Source: Mycoplasma wenyonii str. Massachusetts (GTDB taxonomy: Bacteria; Bacillota_I; Bacilli_A; Mycoplasmatales; Mycoplasmoidaceae). Taken from it: a stretch of 64,000 nt of DNA. The first letter of the stretch is position 1. Each line of letters starts with the position of its first letter. Below the pieces are notes generated by a model. It saw only the letters and a program-made list of their open reading frames with translations. It ran no database searches and was not told where the DNA came from. The stretch lies in assembly GCF_000277795.1 (NCBI RefSeq), contig NC_018149.1, positions 527,160 to 591,159 of the forward strand. The letters are read 5' to 3'. The translations under genes and the position numbers were made by a program. Shown here one piece after another: positions 43,525 to 54,451 of this stretch.

Positions 43525-44217
43525 TTGTCTGAAAAGAAAAAGAAAGCCTGACTTTTCGCTCCACTGGGCTGTTTAATGGCGGGAACAGGTTGTGGTGTTC
43601 CTTTTATCCCTGGAGTTTGAGGGGCAAAGCTTCCGGGGATTTCATATCCTAGGTTTGTTTTAGGTTCTAGCGAGTCTGGGCAAGAATTGCACATTCCAGC
43701 ACAAGATTTAATAAGCGAAAGAGGGTTGAACGAAATTCCTTTCAGCAAAGTAAATATGAAGTGAGGATTTAGAAAGTTGGGAGAGTGAGATGCATTGATT
43801 AGTAGTTGTAAGGATGGCAAAAAATTTTATGTAGGAACTCATATTTGAGGAGAGGAGTATCGTTTGCACAATGGAAAAAGATTTTCTGGCTCCAAAGAAA
43901 ACTGCTGTTGCAATAATGATGCTGAGGAAAAGGAGAAGGTGATTACTTTAAATTCTTCCTTCAAGAAGAAAAATGGCAGTACGGGACAAGAAATTTCAAA
44001 ATTAATGCTTGTTGTGGGCACTTGCAAATTCAAATTAAATCAAGAAGATTCAACTGGCTCGGAAAAATTAAGTCTGACTATGGATTGTGATGGAGGATAT
44101 ACCGATAGTGGCTCGGGGGAGGCGCCGAGTACAAAAGAAGAAGTGACCCTAACTTTGAGCGGAGAGCATTACAAACTCAGATACATGCAGAAAAACAACC
44201 ACTCAACTCAAAAATAA
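43525..44217 (+). CDS. Family C exported protein, 230 aa
   Basis: TTG 43525 to TAA 44217. SEKKKKAWLFAPLGCLMAGTGCGVPFIPGVW is a possible export segment with two Cys; then ISYPRFVLGSSESGQ, VNMKWGFRKLGEWDALISSC, KENCCCNNDAEE, VGTCKFKLNQED, LTMDCDGGYTDSGSG and EVTLTLSGEHYKLRYM. Instead of a long tract it has TCG GGG GAG near 44115. Its first 110 bases resemble the gene at 52610. Function unknown. Confidence 0.7.
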
Positions 44218-44288
44218 TAAATATTTATTAATTAACGCCCCTCATTCCTTGTCGGTGATTTAATAATCAGAAAATAGCCATTTAAAGA

Positions 44289-45035
44289 TTGGCTTTTTCT
44301 CCCGAACAAAAAAAGAAGTTTTTTCTTTTTAATCTCGGTGGTGGCACAATTGCCGGAACTTGTTGTGGATTATCTTTTGTTCCTTGAACGGGTTCTGGAC
44401 CTAGTGGGCCAAAAACTCTAAGATATGGAAGTTGATATCCGAGATTTGTACTTGGCTCAGTTGAAATAGAAAACAATGGAATTAAGATGCCTAGAGAGCT
44501 ATTTGTAGAGGCTAGTGATTCCCTAAAACAAGAAGATCATCAAGAAGCAGAAATATCTTTTGACAAAGTAACAATGAAATTAGGAACAAAAACATTAAAA
44601 GCTGGTGATGTTTTCTTTAAAAAGAGTGATGGCGGAGAGGGAGAATATTATTTTGCCCAACACATATGAGATACAGAATTTCGACTAGATAATGGAGAGA
44701 AAAAATCATGAACAGAGCTTCAAGGCGGTAATGTCAAACCATCTGAAAATGGAAATAGCCGTGGAAAAATCCAAGCCATAAAGTTGAAACTGAAAAATGG
44801 AGCTGGGGGGGGCACTTCCTCTACTTCCTCTCCCAATAAATCCATCATTATAGTTGGCCAATGTAGCTTTAAGTTAAATGCGCGAGAAAGTAAGCCAAAA
44901 GAATGAAAGAATATAGAAATGGCTTGCAAAGCAGTTCCAAATAATTCTGGAAATGGAGGGGGAGGAGATCAAAATCAAAAAATAACTTTAACGGGAGAAC
45001 ACAAACACCACTATGTATATACAGTTACTAAATAA
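44289..45035 (+). CDS. Family C exported protein, internal poly-G phase ON (G8)
   Basis: TTG 44289 to TAA 45035, 248 aa. AFSPEQKKKFFLFNLGGGTIAGTCCGLSF, PRFVLGSVEIENNG, VTMKLGTKTLKAGD, then GAGGGTSSTSSPNKS with eight G at 44805-44812, near residue 174 rather than at the N terminus. After it come VGQCSFKLNARE, MACKAVPNN and ITLTGEHKHHYVYTVTK. A slip would leave the first 170 residues intact and change only the C-terminal domain. Confidence 0.7.
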
Positions 45036-45101
45036 GAGACTTGAGTTTTTGTCTTAAAAGATATTGAAATCTTTGTCTAGTTAATAGGTAACTAAAAGAA
45101 A

Positions 45102-45650
45102 CTAAAGCTTAAAAGGAAAAGACATAAATCATACATCTCTTTCCAAGCCTTTACCATCTTTTTTAGTTTTTTGAGTTTTCTTTAAAAAGATTTGATTTCC
45201 CCCATAACCCCCCAACATCTCTTGAGTAATTATTCCGTGTTTTTTAGGATCTTCAGACACTTCTTTGAAGTTTTCAACAAAACCTAACTCTGCCAGTCTT
45301 CCCTTTATTCACTTACCAATTAATAATGTGTTTTCAAAAGAATTTAACTTTTTGCTCTTTTTGCCTTCAAATCTCGCTTTAAATAGATATCCATCATCTG
45401 TAACAATATAGAATCATTCAGTTTTAGAAGGCAAATCTTCTGAATCGCCTTCAACGATTAATTGAACATCATATCAACTTGAAGATTTATCATTAAGGCC
45501 CAATCCACTGTAACAAGCATTCAGAGAATGCTTAGTACAATCTAACTCTTTTTCAGTTGATAACAGAACCTCCTCTCTAGTAGGAACATTTAGAGTAAAA
45601 ACAATAGTTCTTAGTGATTCAGATTTCTCTAATTCTTTCAGAGATAACAT
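45102..45650 (-). CDS. Probable C-terminal (DNA-binding) part of an NgoFVII/BfiI-like restriction enzyme
   Basis: ATG 45650 to TAG 45102, 182 aa: MLSLKELEKSESLRTIVFTL, NACYSGLGLNDKSSSWYDV, WFYIVTDDGYLFKARFEGKK, LLIGKWIKGRLAELGFV, ITQEMLGGYGGNQIFLKKT. In PLD-type restriction enzymes an N-terminal catalytic domain is followed by a specificity domain of this size. The ATG comes two bases after the stop of the PLD-domain gene (TAAGTATG) in another frame. The assignment is by context and is tentative. Confidence 0.5.
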
Positions 45651-45652
45651 AC

Positions 45653-46255
45653 TTAGATTACTTTAGAGATCTTGTGTTCTTTTTCTAAATCAGAATGAAT
45701 AACAAATAAAAAACCTTTTTCTTCCAAAACACCTATATTTTCAGAGATATTCTCAGACTTTAAAGTTTGTATATGATCCAAAGAGCTTTGAAGAACATCA
45801 GCTGTATCTGTTAAAAGAGCTATTTCATATTGATGTAATCTAGTTGTTTCAGTTGCAATTAAAAAACTTAAGTTAGCGGAGCCGATTATTGCTGAAAAAA
45901 CTTGTTTATCTTTCATAAAGCAATAAAGCTTTCCGTGATATTTACAAGATTTCATTAGTCTTATCTCCCCTATACCTGCATCTTTTCATTTCTTATTAAT
46001 TTCTAGAGCTAATTGATGCAATGGTTTTGGAAAGCCATTAAAGAAATACATTCCCAAGATTACAGAAATATTCTTTATATTCTTTTCAGTTACTAATCTA
46101 TCTAGTTCTTTTAGTGAAAGAAAGGAAGAAAAACCAACAGAGATTTCTATTTGATCTGCTTTTTCAAGCTCTTCTCTAAAACAATCATTAATTGTTTTTT
46201 CTCCTTCTTTTGGTCTTAAAGAAGGAATATCGGAATATAGAAATCTTTCTCCCAT
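45653..46255 (-). CDS. PLD-fold nuclease domain protein (NgoFVII-like restriction endonuclease N-terminal part)
   Basis: Start 46255 (MGERFLYSDIPSLRP) to TAA 45653, 200 aa. After ADQIEISVGFSSFLSLKELDRLV and GMYFFNGFPKPLHQLA comes KYHGKLYCFM..IIGSANLSFL, a clear HxK..GSxN phospholipase D-type active site. One such site per chain, acting as a dimer, is typical of BfiI/NgoFVII-type restriction enzymes. Together with the next gene it would make a complete enzyme split in two. No methyltransferase is visible nearby. Confidence 0.65.
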
Positions 46256-46285
46256 ATTTAAGAAAAGTTATTTAATTCTTGGTTT

Positions 46286-46801
46286 TTAGTATTTGGTCAA
46301 AGGAATAGACTTTTCACTTCCGCAATTTAATTTTGGAGCATCAGAATCTTGACTATCTATACTTCTGCATTTACTGTATAGTCCCCCTTGACTAAATCCA
46401 CCTAATGTTTTGATAGTTTCATCTTTTCCTTTTACTCCACTAAATGATTCATTTGTTCCTTCTCCCTTAGGTTTTACAATGACACTTCCTCCAAGAAGCG
46501 TTCCCTCGCCAGTAGAAGAAAGCACTTTTTCTATTTCCTTTATGGATTTGATATCTTCCCCACTCTTATTGACAACATAGTATTTCAAGGATTCACCAAT
46601 CTGACAAACAGATAAATCTTTTTGATTGACTGTATCGGAAAGAATAACTCAACAATTGCTTTTTTGTGTTTTGAAGGAATCTATATTAATTTCTCTCGAA
46701 GAATTATTAGAAGAAGAATAAATAATTGCAGTAGGTATTGCAGATACAGCTCCAACTGTTAAAAGTCCTCCTAAAAACTTAAATAGAATTGTTGAGGCCA
46801 T
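46286..46801 (-). CDS. Family D exported protein, 171 aa
   Basis: ATG 46801 to TAA 46286. ASTILFKFLGGLLTVGAVSAIPTAIIYSSS is an export or anchor segment. Then SNCWVILSDTVNQKDLSVCQIGES, GSVIVKPKGEGTNESF, LYSKCRSIDSQDSDAPKLNCGSEKS. Four Cys, similar spacing to the gene at 37292. No homopolymer tract. Function unknown. Confidence 0.68.
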
Positions 46802-46945
46802 TGTCTAATAACTTTATGAAAAATTAAAAGTTTAAACTAATTTGTTCGTTAGATTTATCTAAATATCTAATTCAAAATTAATAAGAAAGATCAATTTTCC
46901 AAAAGGAGTTAATAACACTCTTTTTACTGTAATTCAGAGAAATCA

Positions 46946-47428
46946 ATTTTTAAATCTCTAGTTGCCTCATTAACTACTTCAAGTAAAAAAGCTGATAGCT
47001 CTCAGTTACCTGTAAAAGAGACATTAAAGATTCCTCATTTTGAACCAACTTTTACTATTGTGAAAGCCCCAGCCCCAATAGAAAACTATAAGGAAGACAA
47101 CACTCTATTTGAGCCAATAGCAGAAGTAAAGACACAACAAACTGTTGTAGCTGTTATTAAACCTCCTGAGGAAGTAAGTGACTCGAAAGAGGTTAAATAC
47201 TCTGAAACTATCCAAGAACATAGAAGAAATTTATATTTGTTATTTCATAGAAATTTTGGAAAAGATTGAATGGTATCTATTACTCTTTTTTATTTACCTA
47301 AAAAACAACAATATTGTTTAAGTTACATAAGAAGTTTGCCAGAATGAATAAAAAATGATGAGACTTGAATGAAAAAGAGATCAACATATTATGCCTTAGC
47401 TAGAAAGATTATGGATTGTTATTTTTAA
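46946..47428 (+). CDS. Hypothetical protein, about 160 aa, ATT start inferred
   Basis: The open frame runs from a stop just upstream of 46922 to TAA 47428 with UGA as Trp. No ATG or TTG precedes the first in-frame GTG at 47060; an ATT at 46946 gives FKSLVASLTTSSKKADSSQL, a signal-like start. Pro-rich middle (APAPIENYKED, VIKPPEEVSDSKE), then RNLYLLFHRNFGKDWMVSITLFYLPKKQQYC and a basic end. Unrecognised. Confidence 0.5.
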
Positions 47429-47487
47429 GCTGGATTTGACAACACACTAGAGCTTATTAAGAGTAATAAAGATCAGATACACCTGGT

Positions 47488-47877
47488 ATGAGAAAACAAC
47501 CTATTATCTCTTCTGAACTTTATAAACAACTACATGCAAAGAAAGGCAAGTCAGCTGAAGTAATAGAAGACTTTGAGATCATTTTTGCTGAGGAGTTAGA
47601 GAAGGAAAGGAGAGAGCAAAAGATGGAAAAAGAAAGCAATAATACTTGTAAAGAAAGAAATCCTACTGTATTAACTCAAGCAGATCTCTTGAGAAGATTG
47701 CATGCTACAGCCAATAGATATCAAGAATTGTTTCACAAATATATGGATAAGAAGTTAGAGGAATATGAACTAAGAGAATTCTTGGAACTGGAGAGAAAAA
47801 GAACTCTTTGACAAAGAAAGTGTGAAGAATACGATAAAGAACAAGAAACTCTATTTTTAGAAACTAAATCTCCTTAA
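47488..47877 (+). CDS. Charged helical protein, 129 aa
   Basis: ATG 47488 to TAA 47877. Almost entirely charged and helical (FAEELEKERREQKMEKES, QADLLRRLHATANRYQELFHK, KLEEYELREFLELERKR), without signal peptide or membrane segment. Coiled-coil character is likely. No recognised family. It sits just upstream of the peptidase trio. Confidence 0.62.
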
Positions 47878-47946
47878 CTAACTTCTTTGAAGAGCTTTCA
47901 ACTACAACTCCGAAATAAAATCTATTGAACTGAGTAAGTAAGTTTT

Positions 47947-49458
47947 ATGCCTATTACCTGAAAGAGCGGAACTGTTCTATTTTCTGCTATAGCTGGTTCA
48001 ATTGTTGGTGCAAAGAAATTAATGAATGGAAGTAATGATCTAATTGCCCCCCCCAGCTCAGGAATAGATAATGATCAATCACTCTTTGAACAATATTCAG
48101 TAACACAAGAAGAAACAAACGATTTAACCGATCCAGAAACTTCATATTTTGAACTTAAACAAAGCAAAATAGAAGAAGATCCATTTTCCCAGCCATCAGA
48201 AGGAAGTGGTTCATCTTGGAACTTTGCAGATTACACAGAAGAACAAAAGATAAAGAATAGAGAAGAAGCTAAAAGAATCTACAGAATACTAGATGACTAC
48301 ACCTTTAAATTCTTTATGCCTTGTGGTTGAGGAACTGCTTGAATACTGGACTATCAAATACCTGAACAAGGTAAATATCCTACAAAGTGATACATAGCAA
48401 CAAATGCACACGTAATTCAAAGACTTAGTTTTTCTGAAAATACCTATGGACAAAACCTACCCAAGTGGGATAAGTGAATTCAATATCTAAGAACAAAGGG
48501 AAGACACTCAAGTCAATATAACTCAGTAAAAAGCTATCAAGGTCCAGTAAGAGATACCTGTTGAGCGGTAGATACAGTAGGTCATATAGACATAAACCTT
48601 TCACACCATACAACTGGAGAGAAGAATAGATCAGATGTTGGTGGAGTTGCTCTTGGAGAGATGAAAGAACCTAAGTTATTCTTCTCTGCCTTTAATTTCT
48701 TAAACAAAAACATTCACGATGGATATCACTTCTTGGATTTTGTAGTACTAGAAATTGAATTTACTAATGGGGATATTGCTAAGAGAGTAACAAGAGATTT
48801 TGCAACTAAATATGAACAACATCCAGAAGATGCTATTGATTTATTTGGTAAGCCAATAGAAAGTAAATATACATCTAAAGAAGAACTATGAAAAGCTAAA
48901 GATAACTACTATATTCTCTCCTACCCCAAAGTACCAGGAAAAGACAAATGACAACACACACTTAACTGAGATAAAAATAGTACTATTGCATCTCATTTAA
49001 TGGCACATGGTTTTGAGATGAATGAACAAAACAAGAATAAATACAAAGGATTTGTACAAGCAAGAAAGCATTGAGAAGATTGACAAAAGGGCTTTAAGTG
49101 ACAAGGGGATGTTTACCACAAATTTGGACACTACTATCAAATGTTTGGAAATGCAGTAGGGCCTGGATCGTCTGGTGGTTTGTTTGTTGATGGAAAAGGG
49201 GTTGCTGTTGCGGTAACTGCTCAAACTTCTCAAAACCCTTACGGAACAGGTGGAATGTTGTCTTGAGTGGAGCCTCTGAGAAGTGATGGAGTAGTAGATG
49301 AAGAACTAAAGATAAATACTCCTAAATATGACCTAATATTGGGGGCAGAAGGGCAAAAGAACTCTTATAAACAACAAGTAGAAAAATACATTCTTAAAAA
49401 TGGTGGAAGAACATGGTTAAGCAAGAGAGGAAATTGAACTTATCAACCAGCATATTAA
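47947..49458 (+). CDS. DUF31-type (mycoplasma trypsin-fold) peptidase, poly-C phase ON (C8)
   Basis: ATG 47947 to TAA 49458, 503 aa. Signal-like N terminus (GTVLFSAIAGSIVGAKKLM), a linker with IAPPSS from eight C at 48047-48054 in frame, then the peptidase: MPCGWGTAWILDYQ, IATNAHVI (His near 153), DFVVLEIEF (Asp near 264) and GPGSSGGLF (Ser near 407). The His/Asp/Ser order matches the DUF31 serine peptidase family, some members of which cleave immunoglobulins. The substrate here is unknown. First of three paralogues. Confidence 0.8.
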
Positions 49459-49493
49459 ATAAAATCAAGTATTAAGTATTATCTATTTCTGTT

Positions 49494-50927
49494 ATGGGCT
49501 GAAAGGCTTGAGTGATTGCTGTTCCAACAGTAACTGGTTCTGCTTTCGGACTTAAAGAATTAATAACTAGAAACAGTCTACTGCCCCCCCCTCAAAAAGA
49601 TATACAAGCTCCTTCAGTTGGATTAGTTAATCAAGAACAAAGAAGAGAAGAAGAGGTTATTGGTCTTAGTCTCTCTCAAGACACTATTCAGTCTAGCCAA
49701 GAAGATGTAATTAATCTTGCAGATGATGATGAATACATCTATTCAAGGAGAAAAGGGGATGTAAGAAAAGAAGCTAAAGAAGCTTTAGATAGATTGAATG
49801 ACTATTCTTTCAAGATCTTCTTTCCTTGTGGTATTGGAACTGGTTGGATACTAGACTATCAACTTACTGATGATGGCAAGTATCCTACAACTTGGTACAT
49901 TGGAACTAATGCTCACGTAGTAAATTCCTTTAGATTTTCTGATAATCCATATGACCAAAGACTTCCTTACTATACAGGAGAGACTAACAAACTTAGATGA
50001 ATGAATGATAAAGTTAATTATTCTGATGTTGAACTTTGAACTGGCAAGAGCTGTAGAGCTGTAAAAGGATATGGTTATCTAGATATAGGTCTTTCAAAGC
50101 CGGAAACTGGAGAAAAACATAGACCAGAATATGGTTTCATTCGCTCAAAAAAGATTAAAGAGCCAAAACTCTTCTATATGCCTTATAACTTCTTGAAACC
50201 AAATGCATCTCTTGGAATACCAGATCACAACTATAGAGACTTTGCAGTACTAGAAATTGAATTCAGTGATCCAGAAACTGCTAAGGAATTAACAAATGAC
50301 TTTGCCAATAAGTACAAAGTAGATAGCACAAATGCAATCAATATATTTGCTAACCCCATTGACTCCAAATATTCTCTAGAAAAACTAGATGATGCAAATG
50401 AAAATTTCTACACTGTAGCTTATCCGCATACCCAAAAAGACAAATATACTCCTGCTGTTAACTTCGATGTTCAAAAGGCTGAGGCATCTAACTTAACTAA
50501 AGAAATGTATTATCTTTCAGGAGAAAGAATTAGAGGATATGTAGACGCAAAGAAACTAGAAGATAGACACCCTTCTCTCAAGACTGAATGGAATGGAAAA
50601 GAATTAAGTGAGGTTGGACATCTTTATTGAATAAATAAGTTTGCACTAGAAGGAGGTAGTTCAGGTAGCCTTTATACAGATAAGGATGGAAATGTATTAG
50701 GAGTTAAGAGATTGGCTGAATGAGTTGTTTCAAATCACTCCGGTATTGTTCCACTTAGAAGCAATGAAATTAAAAAAGATGGAGTGATTTACTCTCCAAA
50801 ATATGACTTAATTCTTGGTTCTGAAAATCAAACCTCTTCTTATAAACAACAAGTAGAAAGATATATTACTAAGTATGGAAAAAGAACTTGATTGAGTGCT
50901 AGAGAATGAAAACACAAATCCAAATAA
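49494..50927 (+). CDS. DUF31-type peptidase, poly-C phase ON (C8)
   Basis: ATG 49494 to TAA 50927, 477 aa. Start GWKAWVIAVPTVTGSAFGLK, tract of eight C at 49584-49591 encoding LPPPQ in frame. Catalytic landmarks: FPCGIGTGWILDYQL, GTNAHVV (His near 138), DFAVLEIEF (Asp near 249), GGSSGSLY (Ser near 388) and a YDLILGSE..YKQQVERYI tail shared by all three. The N-terminal 30 residues differ from those of its two neighbours. Confidence 0.8.
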
Positions 50928-50943
50928 ATAATTAAGTAGTATT

Positions 50944-52460
50944 ATGCCTATTACTTGGAAAAGTGGAACTGTTTTATTCTCTGCTATAGCTGGTTCAATT
51001 GTTGGTGCAAAGAAATTAATGAATGGGAGTAATGATCTCACTGCCGCCCCCCCCACAACTTAGAAGCGGTAACTTTAGCGGATAGCAATAATTTTGTAAA
51101 TTGATCTGAACCAGTAAAGGAATATCAAAATAGTTTTCAAGAAACACAACAAACTTTAGTAACTGAACCTTACAGCTCTCCTACTTATACAGTAGCTTCA
51201 GAAGGAGAAAGATTCACAGACGATGAGTCTCAAATGACCCCAGATAAGACCTTTTATTATTGAGGACATAAATACACACCTGAAAAGCAAAGACAAAATA
51301 GAGCTGAAGCTAAAAGAATGTACGAAATATTACATGACTATTCCTTCAAGATTCATATGCCTTGTAGTTATGGAACTGGTTGGATACTAGACTATCAAAT
51401 ACCTGAACAAGGTAAATATCCAACTAAGTGATATATCGCTACAGCTGCACATGTAATTCAGGGACTTTCCTTCTCAACCAACCCTTATAAGCAAATTTTG
51501 CCTAAATCACAAACATGAACTGAACACTTAAGAAAGAATGGAAAACAAAAAGACAGATATGAAGAAATGATGAAACAAGAAAGAGACATAATGGATACTT
51601 GTTGAGCAGTAGATTGAGCAGGACATATTGACATAAATCTCTCACAACAAGGTAATGGACCAGATAGAAAAGCAGATGTTGGGGCAGTCTTCTTAAAAGA
51701 AATGGAAGAACCTAAGTTATTCTTTACTGCATTTAATTTCTTAGATAAAAATGCTGTTGGAGGGAGACATTTCAGTGACTTTTCAGTGCTAGAAATTACA
51801 TTTACTAGCGAAGAAGCTGCAAAGAGAGCTACAAATAACTTTGCAACCAAAGAGAGATATAAAAATGGTTCTAAAGATGTAATTAATGTATTCAGTGAAC
51901 CTATAGAGAAAAAATACAAAACCAAAAATGGGGAACAACTTTGAAGGGCGTTACAAAGAGAAAATAAGAACTACTATAACCTAGGTTATGGTTGAGGGGC
52001 GAAAGATAAGTGAACTTATACCACAAACTGAGATGAACAAAAAACCTTAGCTTCTACTATGGCTGGATACACTAGAGCAGCTGATATACGAACTGATGAA
52101 TCTAAATTCCTGTGACAAGGTGACAAATACAACTTTTTGGGACATCTTTACCGACTTGAACATAATCCAGTAAGGGGAGGAAGATCAGGAGGTATGTATA
52201 TTGATGGAGAAGGAAATGCCTTTGGAGTAGTTTCTATTGGTGGAGGAAATTCTACTTGAGCTCAGCCTTTAAGAAGTGCTGGTACCACAGAACAAAGAGA
52301 GGGAATGGAAACTGTTCCTTATGACTTAATATTGGGAGTTAAGGGTCAACAAAACTACTACAAAAAACAAGTAAAGGAATATATTACAGATAAGGGCGGA
52401 AAGACTTGATTGAGTACAAGAAAAGGTTGAAATTACAACGATCACGAACTATATTCTTAA
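50944..52460 (+). CDS. DUF31-type peptidase, poly-C phase OFF (C8)
   Basis: ATG 50944; the first 32 residues are nearly identical to the gene at 47947 (PITWKSGTVLFSAIAGSIVG). Eight C at 51047-51054 lead to ACA ACT TAG, a stop. Nine C would give HNLEAVTLADSN and read to TAA 52460 (505 aa), with MPCSYGTGWILDYQ, IATAAHVI, DFSVLEITF and GGRSGGMY. The triad is intact, so switching would yield a likely active enzyme. Confidence 0.78.
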
Positions 52461-52609
52461 TCTAAAAATTATTAATAAGCTCTTTAATTAGTAACTCTCT
52501 GAAGTATTTGAATTTATTACTTTAATAAGAATTTTTAGTTCCCTTTACTACCAAAATTCAAAAGAGATAATCCTAGTTAAACATCACAAATATTCCTTAA
52601 ATAGAGAGA

Positions 52610-53369
52610 TTGTCTTTATCTGATGAAAAGAAGAAGAAAGCTTGACTTTTGGCCCCACTAGGTTGTTTAATGGCGGGAACAAGTTGCGGTATTCCTTTCA
52701 TTCCTGGGGTTTGAGGAACTAAAGTTTCAGGAATTCCATATCCTAGGTTTGTTCTGGGAACTAGTGAGGGTGGACAAGAATTACATATAGTTGAGAGTGG
52801 ATTACTTAAAAATAAGGGGTACAAAGGAGAAATACCTTTTGATCAAGTAACAATGAAATGGGGATATAGACAATTAACAGCTAATGATGCACTAATTAGC
52901 TGTAAAAAAGAAGAGTATTATGTGGGAAGACATATTTGAGAAAATCAATACTTTTTGCATAATGGACAGAAATTTTTTTGATCGGAAAATAGTTGTTCAT
53001 CGTTTCAATCTGACAATGGTAAATCCATTAAACCTAATTTCGAGAAAAAAGTTGAAAATGACTCTGGCGGGTCGGGAACATCAGGAACTGTAAAAGCAAC
53101 AAAGATATTATTACCCATTGGCACTTGTAAGTTCAAGTGAGCTGATGAAAATGATGTAAATTCTGGAAAGAAAATCTTAAATATGAATTGTGACGGCTAT
53201 ACCAATGATGAAATACCTGCTAACCCCCCCCGGGGGGGGACAACAGGAGCAGAACAACAAGGATCCATACAAACAGTACAAAATTACCTTGAGCTTAAAA
53301 GAGGAATATTTTCAGTCACTTTACAACCCCTTTAGAACGAGAGGGGCGAGAGATGAAGTTCAGAAATAA
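52610..53369 (+). CDS. Family C exported protein with a combined C8G8 tract, C terminus out of frame
   Basis: TTG 52610: SLSDEKKKKAWLLAPLGCLMAGTSCGIPFIPGVW, PYPRFVLGTSEGGQ, VTMKWGYRQLTANDALISC, YYVGRHIWENQYFLHNGQKF, PIGTCKFKWAD, LNMNCDGYTND, then CCCCCCCC directly followed by GGGGGGGG (53224-53239). As read, the frame ends at TAG 53335. One base fewer would restore the family C ending YKITLSLKEEYFQSLY and run to TAA 53369 (252 aa). The switch changes only the last 40 residues or so. Confidence 0.7.
53224..53239. repeat. C8G8 homopolymer pair (16-bp palindrome)
   Basis: Eight C immediately followed by eight G inside a family C gene. It is a double slippage site and also a perfect palindrome able to fold on itself. 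The frame depends on the sum of both tracts: 16 is out of frame for the conserved C terminus, 15 in frame. Confidence 0.9.
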
Positions 53370-53383
53370 TTCTTGGAATTAAA

Positions 53384-53680
53384 TTAGTGTTTTTTATAGA
53401 TTGCTCATATTGTCTCAAAAATAAATACTAGAATCAAGAGAATTCCAATCAATATAGTTCATCAAGCTCAGTGATTTAAGAAATTAATTAATAAAAATAA
53501 ACCTATCAGAATTATTCCAATAAAAATTCTTATTTTGTTTGTATGGCGATTTGTGTGATGTGTGGCTAAAGGAGAATAAATAACTTGTCTGCAAGACTTA
53601 CATGTTCATTTGGCAAGAATTTGTTGTTTTCGAGCATCCTTCTTTAACTTTTCACTAAAGCGAGTATCACTCTTAAATAA
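53384..53680 (-). pseudogene. Orphan reading frame with CxxC ribbon and two membrane segments
   Basis: Open frame of 98 codons directly after, and in frame with, the TAG that ends the hsdR fragment. No ATG, GTG or TTG lies near its beginning. It encodes FSEKLKKDARKQQILAKWTCKSCRQVIYSP, then IRIFIGIILIGLFLLINFL and WWTILIGILLILVFIFETIW, ending at TAA 53384. This may be the 3' part of another gene fused by deletion, or be made by readthrough. Confidence 0.4.
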
Positions 53681-54451
53681 CTATTCAATGATTCTTGCGG
53701 GGCTGAAAAGTACATTGACTCATTTAAGTTGTTGAAAGGAATCGTGATTACATCACCTCAGAGTTAATCGCTTCAGATGCATTGAATCTGGAATATCTCT
53801 CCTTCAAAAATAACTTACTCTTTGAAAATTAGTGGCCATAAAGAGTTGAAGGTTATTGAATATACTGAGTGGCTCAGAAACTAATCTGTCTTTGAAATAT
53901 CTCTTTAATTGAATAAAAGCTTCAAAGATAGAAATAGTTGCTTTTTTAAGTTCTATACAGACTAAAGGCAAACCATTAATCAACAATACCAAGTCATAAA
54001 TGTGTGAAAATTTTCCCTTGTGATATTCGTGGGCTTGTTGAATAACTTCAAAATAATTGTTTTTAATATTCTCTTGGTCAATTAATGGTATTTCAAGCTT
54101 CTCCTCTCGCCTTAAGAGTGAATTAATAACAATAGGTTTATTTATCTCTCTGTAATTTGTTTTTTTAAGTTCCTCCAATAAGTCATATGATTCATCTTCA
54201 GAAAATTTGAAATAAGGTTTGTTGTGCTTGCTGCGATAAAGATTTTGAAGTCGAATTAATAGATTTTTTTCTAATAGATAGGTTTTTGTTTTTCCTTCTT
54301 TTTGAAAGTCTTGTCTAAATTGTCAACCTATTCTTATAAGTTTTTTAATTAATCATTCTTCTCATTCAGCTTCAGTTCGAGCCCTTTGTTCTTTTGTTCT
54401 GAATTTCAGGTATTCTCTTTCCCTTCTCGGATAATATCTGTCTGATCTCAT
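53681..54451 (-). pseudogene. hsdR: Truncated type I restriction endonuclease subunit HsdR (N-terminal part)
   Basis: ATG 54451 to TAG 53681, 256 aa, against about 1000 for a full HsdR. RYYPRREREYLKFRTKEQRARTEAEW starts it; the nuclease domain appears as HIYDLVLLINGLPLVCIELKK (D..E-x-K site) and FEAFIQLKRYFKD..LFMATNFQRVSYFW. The helicase motor domains are absent. The last 40 residues or so (RRDIPDSMHLKRLTLR...) do not look like HsdR, so a deletion joint probably lies near 53800. No hsdM or hsdS is visible. Confidence 0.7.
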
